NCBI RefSeq assembly: GCF_008642275.1
Contig: NZ_CP029189.1
Coordinates: 4,438,501-4,502,500, forward strand
From: Streptomyces venezuelae
GTDB lineage: Bacteria; Actinomycetota; Actinomycetes; Streptomycetales; Streptomycetaceae
DNA: 64,000 nucleotides
Direction of reading: 5' to 3'
The notes below the pieces were generated by a model. That model had not been told where the DNA came from. It did not search any database and worked only from the letters and a program-made list of their open reading frames with translations. A program made the translations under genes and the position numbers. Of the stretch, positions 1 to 12,639 are shown one piece after another (the first letter of the stretch is position 1; each line of letters opens with the position of its first letter).

Positions 1-2555
<2,555 letters not shown>

Positions 2556-2573
2556 GTCGGACACGAGCAGTAA

Positions 2574-2611
2574 CCGCAGGGCGGTCACCCGAGAGGGTGG
2601 CCGCCCTGCGG
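2574..2611 (+). terminator. rpoC terminator hairpin
   Basis: A 17-bp stem (2574-2590 with 2595-2611, one G.U-type mismatch) closes on a GAGA loop 18 bases after the rpoC stop. There is no long T tract, as is usual for high-GC actinobacterial terminators. Confidence 0.8.
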
Positions 2612-2645
2612 CGTTCCCGGCCCGTACGGCGTTCCCGGCCCGTAC
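2610..2645. repeat. perfect 18-bp tandem duplication
   Basis: GGCGTTCCCGGCCCGTAC occurs twice back to back (2610-2627 and 2628-2645), between the rpoC terminator and the convergent lipoprotein gene. It is non-coding on either strand by gene context. Confidence 0.85.
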
Positions 2646-2652
2646 GGGGACG

Positions 2653-3462
2653 TCAGGAGCTCTTGCCGGCACCCCACAGGACGAACCCGTCGGTGCCGCC
2701 CACGGGCGTGATGCTCTCGCTGATCGACCCCGTCAGCGTCGGGCGCAGCTTCCAGTCGCCGTCCTCCCACACCGCGGACGCGGTGCCGGCGGCGTACCTC
2801 CCGTCCGGCAACCGCATCAGGATCATGGCCGTGACCTGGTCCTTCGAGGCGGTCAGGAACCTGAAGCCGAGGTAGGTGCCGTCGCTGCCGGGAGCGCCGG
2901 TCTTGTCGTCGTCCGGCAGCTCGCTGCGCTTGGCGACGAGCTGGTCCCGGCCCGGCCCGCGGGCCATCTGCTTCTCGGTGACGGCCTTCCAGTCGGAGCC
3001 GCCCATCTTGGCCCAGATGGCGTGGATGGCCAGCACTCCACCGAGCGGGGTGCGTGCGAAGCAGGACCAGACGGGGCCCTCGACCTTCAGGGGGCCGGCG
3101 GTCGGGGAGGCGGGCAGGAGGTCCGTCCGGTAGGTCATCCACCGGAGATCGGCGGGACTCCGCGTCGGCACGGCCTGGTCGGTGTCGTCGGTGCTGCAGC
3201 CTGCGGGGCGGCCCGCGGACGTACCGGACGGCTGCTGCGTCTGCTCCGCAGCGGCGGATGCGGTGCCGGTACCGGAGCCGGTGGCCGCCGGGGCGGACGG
3301 CCGGGCCTGCCCGTCGTCGCCGGTCCTGTCGTCATCGGTGTGCTGCGCGCACCCGCCGACCAGGAGCATCGACAGCAGGAACGCGGCCGGGGCCAGAGGG
3401 CCGCGCCGGTGCCGGGTCGACTGTGCCGTCATGCCGTCCGATGCGCGGACCTTGCTGAGCAC
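2653..3462 (-). CDS. putative secreted lipoprotein, unknown function
   Basis: The 269-residue product has a basic N-terminus, a hydrophobic stretch and a lipobox LLVGGC with the lipidated Cys at about residue 38. A Ser/Ala/Thr/Gly-rich linker of low complexity follows, then a globular domain. It is therefore probably an exported, membrane-anchored protein facing the cell wall. The GTG start is preceded by GGGGGAG at a 5-base spacing, better than the internal ATG eleven codons later, which has no clear ribosome site. No catalytic motif is recognised. It is convergent with rpoC and lies downstream of the YfhO-type gene, from which a hairpin separates it. Confidence 0.75.
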   Translation of the reverse strand: MLSKVRASDGMTAQSTRHRRGPLAPAAFLLSMLLVGGCAQHTDDDRTGDDGQARPSAPAATGSGTGTASAAAEQTQQPSGTSAGRPAGCSTDDTDQAVPTRSPADLRWMTYRTDLLPASPTAGPLKVEGPVWSCFARTPLGGVLAIHAIWAKMGGSDWKAVTEKQMARGPGRDQLVAKRSELPDDDKTGAPGSDGTYLGFRFLTASKDQVTAMILMRLPDGRYAAGTASAVWEDGDWKLRPTLTGSISESITPVGGTDGFVLWGAGKSS

Positions 3463-3600
3463 GAGAACTCCCCCATGGTGGTGTCTGATCGGCCGGATCG
3501 CCGAAGGAAACGCGGCATTTGATCTTGTGTGCCGTCGACATCATGGCAGGCGACATCGAAAGGACGATCGATTCGCGTTCGCGTGCGGGTTTGCGTGCGG

Positions 3601-3624
3601 GGCGGACCGGCCGACCGGTCCGCC
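3601..3624 (-). terminator. terminator of the YfhO-type gene
   Basis: A perfect 10-bp stem (3601-3610 with 3615-3624) with a CCGA loop lies seven bases beyond the stop codon of the leftward gene at 3631. It probably gives the following lipoprotein gene its own transcription unit. Confidence 0.7.
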
Positions 3625-3630
3625 GACTGA

Positions 3631-6123
3631 TCAGGATCCGGACGTGCGCCGCCGGCGCAGACGGGTGGCCGCGGGGACCGCGACGAGGGCCAGGAGGGAC
3701 AGGGCGGCGCCTGCCAGGCCTGGGGTGAGGCCCTTCGGGGTGAAGGTGCAGGAGGCCTCGGTCGTGCCCGGGGGGAGGTCCACGGCCAGCAGGCCGTGGA
3801 AGGGCTTCAGGGGGGCCGTGCACTGCCAGCCCGGGACGGCGGTCGTGGCGATGACGGCCGTGCCTCCGGCGGCCGTGGGGAGGGTGGCCGTGATCGAGTG
3901 ACCGCCGACCTCGACCGCGGTGGCGCCGGTGGCGGTGAGGTGCCGGACGGCCGCGTCGAGTGCGGTGCGGTCCAGGCAGCCGAGCGGGTACGCGCCCGCG
4001 TCCGTGCCCTGCGTACCGGTCTGCAGCGTGACCTCGACCAGGCCCGAGGCGGGCACGGTGCCCAGCGGGGTCACGCCGGTCATCCGGTCCTCCAGCAGCC
4101 GCCGGGGGCCGCCGCCGGAGCGGACCGTGCCGTAGACGGCGGGGGAGTACCAGTAGGCCTCGGAGCCGGGGGTGCACCGGGCCGAGTACGCCGGCTCGGT
4201 GGCGGACCCGCCGCGCGTGACGGGCGGGACCTGGTAGACGGTGGCGCCCAGGACGTTCTCCTGGCGGGCGTAGACGGTCTCCGCCGGGTTCGGGGAGGTG
4301 TACGGCGCGGTGCGGACGGTGACCAGCGGGGGCGCGGGGAACTTCGAGCCCGTCCAGGAGCTGGGGGTGGTGCCCGGGCGGACCCGCGCGCCGATGGAGA
4401 AGATCGCGTCGAGTACCGGGTTGTCGGCGCCGAAGAAGGTCCGGCCGTCGTTCTTGAAGCCGTAGCCGAGGGGCTCCAGGGCCTTGTAGGTGGCCTCGGG
4501 GAGGTAGCTGCTGTAGTACTGCGGACCCTCCGCGCGCAGTGCCAGGGCGTCGTTGTACGCGCTCTGGGGCGCACCCGAGTCGGTCCGGTAGGCGGGCCAG
4601 CCCGACACGGCGCGGACGGCCTCGAAGTGGTCGCCGATCGACCGGTTCGAGGTGGCGACGGGCTTGGCCCAGCGCTCGCGGGCCCGCCGGGCGTCGGCGC
4701 CGGCCGTCGCCACCGTGGACTCGGCGAACACGACGCCGATCATCAGGGCGGCGGCCACCGGGACCAGGAACCGGCGCTTCTCGCCGAGCCGCAGCAGGAC
4801 CAGGGCCAGCAGGGAGACCGCGCCGCCGCCCAGCACGGCCGGCCAGGTCCAGCCGCCGAAGTCGTCGGCACGGCGCAGTACGCAGGTGGCCGCGACCAGG
4901 ACGGCGGCCGACAGGGCCAGGTGGAGTGGGCGCGGCCGGTTGGCCAGCGCCAGCCAGGCGACGACCACGACCATCCCGCTGAAGACGAACGCCTCGCGGT
5001 ACGGGTTGCCGTTCGGCACCGCCAGCCCGTGCCACACGTACTGGGTGGGCGGGAACTGGAAGGAGGCGGCCACGAGCAGGATCGCCGCCGACCACACCAG
5101 GCGGGTCCGCTTCGCGACCCTCGTGTTGAGGAGGAAGCTGCCGGCCAGGATCAGGCCCAGCGAGGCCACGTACAGCCGCGGACGCCCGCCCCACAGGTGG
5201 GTGGCCGGGAGCATGCCGGCGAGGAAGAGCTCGATCCGTACGGGGTCGAAGGCCGCGGCCCGGGTGGGCTGTGCGGCCCCGCTGGACAGGAACGACGGCA
5301 GGAGCAGCGGCAGGGTCAGCAGGATCCCGGTGCCGGTGGCCGTCGCGGCCCGCCACAGCGCGCGCAGCCGCTGCCGGCCCGTCATGTCCCGGGTGGTCAT
5401 GCGGATGGCCAGCAGGACGCAGGCGGCCATCGTGGCCATCATGGCGGTGTAGAAGTTCCCGAACCAGGCGAGCGCGACCAGGAGGGCCACGCCCGGCCAG
5501 CGGCGTTCCTCCAGGCACCACTCGACGGCGATGCCGAGCAGTGGGAGCGCGACCAGGCCCCAGAGCCACATGGGGATGTACGAGGCGTCGCTCAGCGCCC
5601 AGCCGCACAGGCCGTACACCGCACCGAGCACACCCCGCTGCCACCACGGGCCGGGGTGCAGCTTGCCGAGGTACACCGTCATCACGGCGGCGGCGGTGCC
5701 CATGGTGATCGGGGTGATCGCGAAGACGGCGAGGTCGACGTGGGCGCGGGGGACGAGGACGGCCAGCCAGGAGAAGGGGTTGCCGAGGTAGGTGTGGTAG
5801 TCGGCGAGGAACTGCTGTCCGAAGCCGCCGCGCCAGGTGAAGAGGACGTCGCCGGCGGCCTGTCCGTGGGCCAGGTCCCACAGCGCGCGGTGGAAGGGCA
5901 CGTACTGGTTGGCCTGGTCGTTCAGGGCCCGGCCGGTGTTCCCGAAGGGGTAGGTGCCGCGTGCCACCCAGGCGGCGCAGAAGGCGCCCGAGGTGATCAG
6001 GAAGGCCAGCAGGGGACCGCGGAAGCGGGTGATCCGGCGGATGGCGGCTCTGCGCGGGGCGGGTCTGTGCGGGGCGGTGGGACGGGCGTCGACTGTGGTC
6101 GGCTCGGGTGCCACGGTCCCCAA
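3631..6123 (-). CDS. YfhO-family polytopic membrane protein
   Basis: The protein has about 830 residues, with a first transmembrane helix near residue 38, many further helices up to about residue 480, a large extracytoplasmic domain, and a last helix before a basic tail (RLRRRRTSGS). The N-terminal region GRALNDQANQYVPFHRALWD, followed by a GGFGQQF...YLGNPFSWL segment, matches the start of the YfhO family (PF09586). That family comprises GT-C-like proteins which in Firmicutes add sugars to wall or lipid-linked polymers. A role in glycosylating a surface polymer is inferred, and the substrate is unknown. The longest start is TTG; a GTG three codons in (6114) is an equally good choice. The gene is divergent from rpsL. 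Confidence 0.8.
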   Translation of the reverse strand: MGTVAPEPTTVDARPTAPHRPAPRRAAIRRITRFRGPLLAFLITSGAFCAAWVARGTYPFGNTGRALNDQANQYVPFHRALWDLAHGQAAGDVLFTWRGGFGQQFLADYHTYLGNPFSWLAVLVPRAHVDLAVFAITPITMGTAAAVMTVYLGKLHPGPWWQRGVLGAVYGLCGWALSDASYIPMWLWGLVALPLLGIAVEWCLEERRWPGVALLVALAWFGNFYTAMMATMAACVLLAIRMTTRDMTGRQRLRALWRAATATGTGILLTLPLLLPSFLSSGAAQPTRAAAFDPVRIELFLAGMLPATHLWGGRPRLYVASLGLILAGSFLLNTRVAKRTRLVWSAAILLVAASFQFPPTQYVWHGLAVPNGNPYREAFVFSGMVVVVAWLALANRPRPLHLALSAAVLVAATCVLRRADDFGGWTWPAVLGGGAVSLLALVLLRLGEKRRFLVPVAAALMIGVVFAESTVATAGADARRARERWAKPVATSNRSIGDHFEAVRAVSGWPAYRTDSGAPQSAYNDALALRAEGPQYYSSYLPEATYKALEPLGYGFKNDGRTFFGADNPVLDAIFSIGARVRPGTTPSSWTGSKFPAPPLVTVRTAPYTSPNPAETVYARQENVLGATVYQVPPVTRGGSATEPAYSARCTPGSEAYWYSPAVYGTVRSGGGPRRLLEDRMTGVTPLGTVPASGLVEVTLQTGTQGTDAGAYPLGCLDRTALDAAVRHLTATGATAVEVGGHSITATLPTAAGGTAVIATTAVPGWQCTAPLKPFHGLLAVDLPPGTTEASCTFTPKGLTPGLAGAALSLLALVAVPAATRLRRRRTSGS

Positions 6124-6259
6124 TGTCCTGCTCCCTGCTGATCGACTGAGGGCGTGCCGCGCCCGGTCAAGCCTTCAGTTTAGGGCGCGGGGCGGGGCAG
6201 GGGGCCGATCGGCCCGCTGCCCGCTTGCGCGCGGCGGGTTTTCGTGCTGGGCATTTGTT

Positions 6260-6288
6260 TTGACCTACCTCTGTGAGGTAGGTACGCT
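6260..6288 (+). promoter_or_regulatory. str operon promoter (rpsL) with spacer inverted repeat
   Basis: TTGACC (6260-6265) and TACGCT (6283-6288) are separated by 17 bases, a good match to the vegetative (HrdB-type) consensus. The spacer is almost entirely a perfect inverted repeat: ACCTACCTC (6263-6271), loop TGT, GAGGTAGGT (6275-6283). Transcription would start near 6295 and leave an rpsL leader of about 187 bases. The gap 6124-6481 otherwise holds only this leader. Confidence 0.8.
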
Positions 6289-6405
6289 CTGACCTTGTGC
6301 CTGGGGTGTGCCCTGGCCTCCGCGTGTGCTCATGACCCCGCGGAGGGCCGAGACGACCACACCGCAATCTGCGCCCGACTCACTTCGGTGAAAGCGTGCA
6401 GTGTT

Positions 6406-6430
6406 CGACACACCCGACCGCGTGGGTCGG
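6406..6430 (+). promoter_or_regulatory. rpsL leader hairpin element (shared with rpsJ leader)
   Basis: A 25-base block, differing at one position from 21492-21516 upstream of rpsJ, lies 51 bases before the rpsL start. It contains the hairpin CCCGACC-GCGTG-GGTCGGG; the last G of the stem lies just past the block. The position inside the untranslated leader suggests an RNA-level control or antitermination signal; this is inference. Confidence 0.7.
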
Positions 6431-6481
6431 GGAAAGTTCCAGGTTAGTTTCACTACACGGCACACAGAAACCGGAGAAGTA

Positions 6482-6853
6482 GTGCCTACGATCCAGCAGC
6501 TGGTCCGTAAGGGCCGGCAGGACAAGGTCGAGAAGACAAAGACCCCCGCGCTTGAGGCTTCGCCCCAGCGTCGCGGCGTCTGCACGCGTGTGTTCACGAC
6601 CACCCCGAAGAAGCCGAACTCGGCGCTCCGTAAGGTCGCGCGTGTGCGTCTGACCTCCGGCATCGAGGTCACCGCTTACATTCCGGGTGAGGGACACAAC
6701 CTGCAGGAGCACTCGATCGTGCTCGTGCGTGGTGGCCGTGTGAAGGACCTGCCGGGTGTTCGTTACAAGATCATCCGCGGTGCGCTTGACACCCAGGCTG
6801 TCAAGAACCGCAAGCAGGCCCGCAGCCGCTACGGCGCCAAGAAGGAGAAGTAA
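6482..6853 (+). CDS. rpsL: 30S ribosomal protein S12
   Basis: This 123-residue protein of the decoding centre begins [12 protein letters not shown], the standard S12 start. The GTG at 6482 is preceded by GGAGAAG; an earlier in-frame ATG at 6401 lies inside the conserved leader hairpin region and is not used. The [12 protein letters not shown] and [12 protein letters not shown] loops carry lysines at residues 43 and 88, the positions where streptomycin-resistance substitutions arise, so this allele looks wild type. It is the first gene of the str operon, two bases ahead of rpsG. Confidence 0.98.
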   Translation: MPTIQQLVRKGRQDKVEKTKTPALEASPQRRGVCTRVFTTTPKKPNSALRKVARVRLTSGIEVTAYIPGEGHNLQEHSIVLVRGGRVKDLPGVRYKIIRGALDTQAVKNRKQARSRYGAKKEK

Positions 6854-6855
6854 GA

Positions 6856-7326
6856 ATGCCTCGTAAGGGCCCCGCCCCGAAGCGCCCGGTCATCATCGAC
6901 CCGGTCTACGCATCTCCTCTGGTGACGTCGCTCATCAACAAGATCCTCCTGAACGGCAAGCGCTCCACCGCCGAGCGCATCGTCTACGGCGCCATGGAAG
7001 GCCTCCGCGAGAAGACCGGCAACGACCCGGTCATCACGCTGAAGCGCGCGCTGGAGAACGTCAAGCCGTCCCTCGAGGTCAAGTCCCGCCGTGTCGGTGG
7101 CGCGACCTACCAGGTCCCCGTCGAGGTCAAGCCGGGTCGCCAGTCGACCCTGGCCCTCCGCTGGCTCGTGGGTTACTCCCGCGCCCGTCGTGAGAAGACC
7201 ATGACCGAGCGCCTCATGAACGAGCTGCTCGACGCCTCCAACGGTCTTGGCGCTGCCGTCAAGAAGCGCGAGGACACGCACAAGATGGCCGAGTCCAACA
7301 AGGCCTTCGCGCACTACCGCTGGTAG
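6856..7326 (+). CDS. rpsG: 30S ribosomal protein S7
   Basis: The 156-residue product starts [12 protein letters not shown] and has the family's typical length. S7 nucleates assembly of the 30S head by binding the 3' domain of 16S rRNA and contacts the exit-site tRNA. The start lies two bases after the rpsL stop with AGAAGTAAG as ribosome site, so the two genes are probably translated as a coupled pair. fusA follows after 39 bases. Confidence 0.98.
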   Translation: MPRKGPAPKRPVIIDPVYASPLVTSLINKILLNGKRSTAERIVYGAMEGLREKTGNDPVITLKRALENVKPSLEVKSRRVGGATYQVPVEVKPGRQSTLALRWLVGYSRARREKTMTERLMNELLDASNGLGAAVKKREDTHKMAESNKAFAHYRW

Positions 7327-7365
7327 TCCCACCCCACATCGAGACCGAGAGAAGACCGAAGCCTT

Positions 7366-9498
7366 ATGGCTACCACTTCGCTTGACCTGGCCAAGGTCCG
7401 CAACATCGGGATCATGGCCCACATCGACGCGGGCAAGACGACCACCACCGAGCGCATCCTGTTCTACACCGGTGTGTCGTACAAGATCGGTGAGGTCCAC
7501 GACGGCGCTGCCACGATGGACTGGATGGAGCAGGAGCAGGAGCGTGGTATCACCATCACGTCTGCCGCGACGACCTGCCACTGGCCCCTCGAAGACGTTG
7601 ACCACACGATCAACATCATCGACACCCCGGGTCACGTCGACTTCACCGTCGAGGTGGAGCGTTCGCTCCGCGTCCTCGACGGCGCCGTCACCGTCTTCGA
7701 CGGTGTGGCCGGCGTCGAGCCGCAGTCCGAGACCGTTTGGCGTCAGGCGGACCGCTACGGCGTCCCGCGCATCTGCTTCGTCAACAAGCTCGACCGCACC
7801 GGCGCCGAGTTCCACCGCTGCGTCGAGATGATCAAGGACCGCCTCGGTGCGGTTCCGATCGTCATGCAGCTCCCCATCGGTGCCGAGGCCGACTTCCAGG
7901 GTGTCGTCGACCTCGTCACGATGAAGGCGTTCGTCTGGTCCGCCGAGGCGACCAAGGGCGAGATGTACGACATCGTCGACATCCCGGCCACGCACACCGA
8001 GGCTGCTGAAGAGTGGCGCGGCAAGCTGGTCGAGACCGTCGCCGAGAACGACGACGAGATCATGGAGCTGTTCCTGGAGGGCAACGAGCCCACCGTCGAG
8101 CAGCTGCACGCCGCCGTCCGTCGGATCATCCTGAACTCCGGCAAGGGCAAGGGCGAGCCCACGATCACCGCGGTGTTCTGTGGCACGGCGTTCAAGAACA
8201 AGGGTGTTCAGCCCCTGCTCGACGCCGTCGTCCGCTACCTGCCGTCGCCGCTGGACATCGAGGCCATCGAGGGCCACGACGTCCGCGACCCCGAGGTCGT
8301 CGTGAAGCGCAAGCCGTCCGACGAGGAGCCCCTCGCCGCGCTCGCGTTCAAGATCATGAGCGACCCGCACCTCGGCAAGCTCACCTTCGTCCGGGTTTAC
8401 TCGGGCCGCCTGGAGGCCGGCACTGCGGTGCTGAACTCCGTCAAGGGCAAGAAGGAGCGCATCGGCAAGATCTACCGCATGCACGCCAACAAGCGTGAAG
8501 AGATCGACGCGGTGGGCGCCGGTGACATCGTCGCCGTCATGGGCCTGAAGCAGACCACCACCGGTGAGACGCTGTGTGACGACAAGAACCAGGTGATCCT
8601 GGAGTCCATGGACTTCCCGGCGCCGGTCATCCAGGTCGCCATCGAGCCCAAGTCCAAGGGTGACCAGGAGAAGCTGGGTGTCGCCATCCAGCGTCTCGCG
8701 GAGGAGGACCCCTCCTTCCACGTTCACTCGGACGAGGAGACGGGCCAGACCATCCTCGGCGGTATGGGCGAGCTGCACCTCGAGGTGCTGGTCGACCGTA
8801 TGAAGCGCGAGTTCAAGGTCGAGGCCAACGTCGGCAAGCCGCAGGTCGCGTACCGCGAGACGATCCGCAAGGCCGTCGAGCGTCACGACTACACGCACAA
8901 GAAGCAGACCGGTGGTACCGGTCAGTTCGCCAAGGTGCAGATCGCGATCGAGCCCATCACCGAGACCGACGGTCCGGCGTACGAGTTCGTGAACAAGGTC
9001 ACTGGTGGACGCGTCCCGAAGGAGTACATCCCTTCGGTCGACGCCGGTGCGCAGGAAGCCATGCAGTTCGGCATCCTGGCCGGCTACGAGATGACTGGCG
9101 TTCGCGTCACGCTTCTCGACGGTGGCTACCACGAGGTCGACTCCTCCGAGCTCGCCTTCAAGATCGCCGGTTCGCAGGCCTTCAAGGAGGCCGCGCGCAA
9201 GGCTTCTCCCGTGCTCCTTGAGCCGATGATGGCCGTCGAGGTCACCACGCCCGAGGACTACATGGGTGACGTCATCGGTGACATCAACTCCCGCCGTGGC
9301 CAGATCCAGGCCATGGAGGAGCGTCACGGTGCTCGCGTCGTGAAGGGCCTCGTGCCCCTTTCGGAGATGTTCGGCTACGTCGGAGACCTCCGCAGCAAGA
9401 CCTCGGGTCGCGCCAGCTACTCGATGCAGTTCGACTCCTACGCCGAGGTTCCCCGGAACGTCGCCGAGGAGATCATCGCGAAGGCCAAGGGCGAGTAA
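7366..9498 (+). CDS. fusA: translation elongation factor G
   Basis: EF-G (710 residues) is the GTPase that drives translocation on the ribosome. The G domain shows [12 protein letters not shown] (residues 18-29), RGITIT (60-65), DTPGH (86-90) and NKLD (140-143). The C-terminal domains include the EF-G segments [20 protein letters not shown] and [13 protein letters not shown]. The length is normal. The ATG start is preceded by GAGAGAAGACCGAAGCC. It is the third gene of the str operon; a 147-base gap containing its own hairpin separates it from tuf. Confidence 0.98.
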   Translation: MATTSLDLAKVRNIGIMAHIDAGKTTTTERILFYTGVSYKIGEVHDGAATMDWMEQEQERGITITSAATTCHWPLEDVDHTINIIDTPGHVDFTVEVERSLRVLDGAVTVFDGVAGVEPQSETVWRQADRYGVPRICFVNKLDRTGAEFHRCVEMIKDRLGAVPIVMQLPIGAEADFQGVVDLVTMKAFVWSAEATKGEMYDIVDIPATHTEAAEEWRGKLVETVAENDDEIMELFLEGNEPTVEQLHAAVRRIILNSGKGKGEPTITAVFCGTAFKNKGVQPLLDAVVRYLPSPLDIEAIEGHDVRDPEVVVKRKPSDEEPLAALAFKIMSDPHLGKLTFVRVYSGRLEAGTAVLNSVKGKKERIGKIYRMHANKREEIDAVGAGDIVAVMGLKQTTTGETLCDDKNQVILESMDFPAPVIQVAIEPKSKGDQEKLGVAIQRLAEEDPSFHVHSDEETGQTILGGMGELHLEVLVDRMKREFKVEANVGKPQVAYRETIRKAVERHDYTHKKQTGGTGQFAKVQIAIEPITETDGPAYEFVNKVTGGRVPKEYIPSVDAGAQEAMQFGILAGYEMTGVRVTLLDGGYHEVDSSELAFKIAGSQAFKEAARKASPVLLEPMMAVEVTTPEDYMGDVIGDINSRRGQIQAMEERHGARVVKGLVPLSEMFGYVGDLRSKTSGRASYSMQFDSYAEVPRNVAEEIIAKAKGE

Positions 9499-9539
9499 CT
9501 CTTCCGAGTACACGCTTTAGGCTTGTCACCGGAGCCTCT

Positions 9540-9569
9540 GGGGCAACAGGAGTCACCATCCGTTGCCCC
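9540..9569 (+). promoter_or_regulatory. hairpin in the fusA-tuf gap
   Basis: GGGGCAAC (9540-9547) pairs perfectly with GTTGCCCC (9562-9569) across a 14-base loop, 76 bases before the tuf start. It could be a leader structure for a separate tuf transcript or an mRNA processing or stability element. A TAGGCT hexamer near 9520 could serve as a -10, but no good -35 is visible. Confidence 0.45.
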
Positions 9570-9645
9570 GGGGGGCCGGCTTTCCAGCAAAGATCACCTG
9601 GCGCCGATCTGTAAGGCGTACAGAACCACTCTCCAGGAGGACCCC

Positions 9646-10839
<1,194 letters not shown>

Positions 10840-10888
10840 TTTCGTGCTCTGACCTGGTAGCCCGTCCATCGGGCACCAAGTTGCACTG

Positions 10889-10930
10889 AAGGGCCCCGGC
10901 CCATCGCCTCGGCGGTGGGACGGGGCCCTT
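10889..10930 (+). terminator. tuf terminator
   Basis: AAGGGCCCCG (10889-10898) pairs with CGGGGCCCTT (10921-10930); the 22-base interior can form a further hairpin with CCCA/TGGG arms. It lies directly after tuf and insulates the str operon from the rhamnose block. Confidence 0.8.
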
Positions 10931-10953
10931 CGGCATGTCCCCGGGCACCGCTC

Positions 10954-11013
10954 GTACGAGTACGAGTACGGGTACGGGTACGAGTGCGAGTGCGAATACG
11001 GGGACGAATGCGG
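10954..11013. repeat. degenerate hexanucleotide tandem repeat, about 10 units
   Basis: Ten consecutive 6-base units of the form GTACGA/GTACGG run from 10954. The first five are nearly exact, and later ones decay to GTGCGA, ATACGG, GGACGA and ATGCGG. The repeat is non-coding, between two terminators in a convergent intergenic region, so slippage expansion is the likely origin. Confidence 0.85.
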
Positions 11014-11029
11014 TGCCGGGCGGGTACGG

Positions 11030-11065
11030 ATGAGGGCCGCACCCCGTCCGGGGTGCGGCCCTCAT
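11030..11065 (-). terminator. terminator of the rmlAC operon
   Basis: A perfect 17-bp stem (11030-11046 with 11049-11065) with a minimal loop lies 17 bases past the rmlC stop. Being symmetric it could act on both strands. Confidence 0.85.
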
Positions 11066-11082
11066 GTGCGGACGGCTGCGGG

Positions 11083-11682
11083 TCAGTTCACGCGCAGGGA
11101 CTCGGTGAACTCGACGCAGGCGGCATGGTCGGGCAGCAGACCGGTCGCGAGGGCGTCGGCCAGCGAAGGGGCGGCCTCGTCGCGGGCGGACAGCAGCGGG
11201 ACCTCGGCCGGCCACTCGATGCCCAGGTCCGGGTCGAGCGGGTGCACCGAGTGCTCACCGGTCGGGTTGTACGTCTCCGAGCAGAGGTACGACAGGGTCG
11301 CGTCGTCGCTCAGCGCGCAGAAGCCGTGGCCGAGGCCCTCGGGGATGTAGACCGCGCGGCGGTCCACGTCGTCGAGGCGGACACCCTCCCACTGGCCGAA
11401 GGTGGGGGAGCCGACCCGCAGGTCGACGATGACGTCGAGCACGGCGCCGCGTACGCAGGTCACGTACTTGGCCTGGCCGCGCGGTACGTCGGCGAAGTGG
11501 ATGCCGCGGACCACGCCCGCGGACGAGACCGAGAGGTTCGCCTGCGCCAGGTTCAGCGGGTGGCCGACGACCTCGGCGAGCCGGTCGAAGCGGTACCACT
11601 CGGTGAACAGGCCGCGCGGGTCGCCGTGCAGCTGCGGGGTGACCTCGAAGGCGCCGGCGATGGAGAGCTCGCGGAACTTCAT
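11083..11682 (-). CDS. rmlC: dTDP-4-dehydrorhamnose 3,5-epimerase
   Basis: RmlC catalyses the third step of dTDP-L-rhamnose synthesis, epimerising C3 and C5 of the 4-keto sugar. The product of 199 residues starts [14 protein letters not shown] and shows the cupin-fold segment [19 protein letters not shown] with the expected base His62, and SYLCSETY with the expected acid Tyr132. The ATG overlaps the rmlA stop as ATGA, so translation is probably coupled; a longer in-frame reading back into rmlA is an artefact. The family is sometimes specialised to other deoxysugars, but the neighbouring rmlABD genes argue for rhamnose. Confidence 0.94.
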   Translation of the reverse strand: MKFRELSIAGAFEVTPQLHGDPRGLFTEWYRFDRLAEVVGHPLNLAQANLSVSSAGVVRGIHFADVPRGQAKYVTCVRGAVLDVIVDLRVGSPTFGQWEGVRLDDVDRRAVYIPEGLGHGFCALSDDATLSYLCSETYNPTGEHSVHPLDPDLGIEWPAEVPLLSARDEAAPSLADALATGLLPDHAACVEFTESLRVN

Positions 11683-12554
11683 CGGGCGTCCTCCTCGGCG
11701 AGCAGCATCAGCAGGTAGTCGCCGTAGCCGCTCTTGGTCAGCGGCTCGGCGAGCGCGCGCAGCTGCGCGGAGTCGATGAGGCCGGCCCGCCAGGCCGCTT
11801 CCTCGATGCAACCTATCTTGAAGCCCTGGCGCTCCTCGATCACGCGGACGAACTCGGAGGCCTGCACCATCGAGACGAAGGTGCCGGTGTCCAGCCACGC
11901 CGTACCGCGGTCGAGGATGGTGACGTTGAGCTCGCCGGCCTGGAGGTAGGCGTCGTTGACGGCGGTGATCTCCAGCTCGCCGCGGGCGCTGGGCTTCAGG
12001 CCCCGGGCGATCTCGACGACCTGGTTGTCGTAGAAGTACAGACCCGGCACGGCGTAGCGGGACTTGGGCTTCTCCGGCTTCTCCTCGATGGAGATGGCCT
12101 GGCCGTTCTCGTCGAACTCGACCACGCCGTAGGCGGTGGGGTCCGCGACCGGGTACGCGAACACGCGGCCGCCCTTGGCGTCCGTGTGCTGGGCGAGGCG
12201 GGTGCCGAGGCCGCTGCCGTGGAAGATGTTGTCGCCGAGGATCAGAGCGACGGACTCGTCACCGATGAAGTCGGCGCCGAGGACGAACGCCTGGGCGATG
12301 CCCTCCGGGCGCTCCTGGACGGCGTATTCCAGCCGCAGGCCGAACTGCGAGCCGTCGCCGAGCAGTCGCTCGAACTGGTCGCGGTCGTCCGGGGTGGTGA
12401 TGATCAGGATCTCGCTGATACCCGCCATCACGAGGGTGGAGAGAGGGTAGTAGATCATCGGCTTGTCGAAGACGGGCAGCAGCTGCTTCGAGACTGCCCG
12501 GGTCAGCGGCCAGAGTCGCGATCCGGTGCCACCGGCCAAGAGGATTCCACGCAT
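11679..12554 (-). CDS. rmlA: glucose-1-phosphate thymidylyltransferase
   Basis: RmlA joins glucose 1-phosphate and dTTP to form dTDP-glucose, the committed step of the rhamnose pathway. The 291-residue protein starts [18 protein letters not shown], containing the nucleotidyltransferase signature [11 protein letters not shown] (residues 8-18), with the [18 protein letters not shown] and LGDNIFHG motifs typical of the short RmlA class. It overlaps rmlC by four bases and is divergent from rmlB across 82 bases, which must hold both promoters. Confidence 0.96.
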   Translation of the reverse strand: MRGILLAGGTGSRLWPLTRAVSKQLLPVFDKPMIYYPLSTLVMAGISEILIITTPDDRDQFERLLGDGSQFGLRLEYAVQERPEGIAQAFVLGADFIGDESVALILGDNIFHGSGLGTRLAQHTDAKGGRVFAYPVADPTAYGVVEFDENGQAISIEEKPEKPKSRYAVPGLYFYDNQVVEIARGLKPSARGELEITAVNDAYLQAGELNVTILDRGTAWLDTGTFVSMVQASEFVRVIEERQGFKIGCIEEAAWRAGLIDSAQLRALAEPLTKSGYGDYLLMLLAEEDAR

Positions 12555-12621
12555 GGGGAGAACCCTATGCGAGAGGGCGTGGGGGAGCGGAGCTGAGGCC
12601 GTGTGACGTTGGGCGGACCGC

Positions 12622-12639
12622 TAGACTCTTCGTATTATG
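12622..12639 (+). promoter_or_regulatory. -10 box and leaderless start of rmlB
   Basis: TAGACT (12622-12627) lies nine bases before the rmlB ATG at 12637, and no Shine-Dalgarno sequence is present in between. A transcript starting 7-10 bases after the -10 would begin at or just before the ATG, so the mRNA is probably leaderless. A matching -35 is not obvious. Confidence 0.5.

Noticed and set aside
6829..9513. 894-codon open frame opposite rpsG and fusA
   Set aside because: Antisense shadow of two highly conserved genes.
11083..11898. A 271-residue version of RmlC
   Set aside because: The added N-terminus is out-of-frame rmlA sequence; the ATG in the ATGA overlap gives the normal 199 residues.
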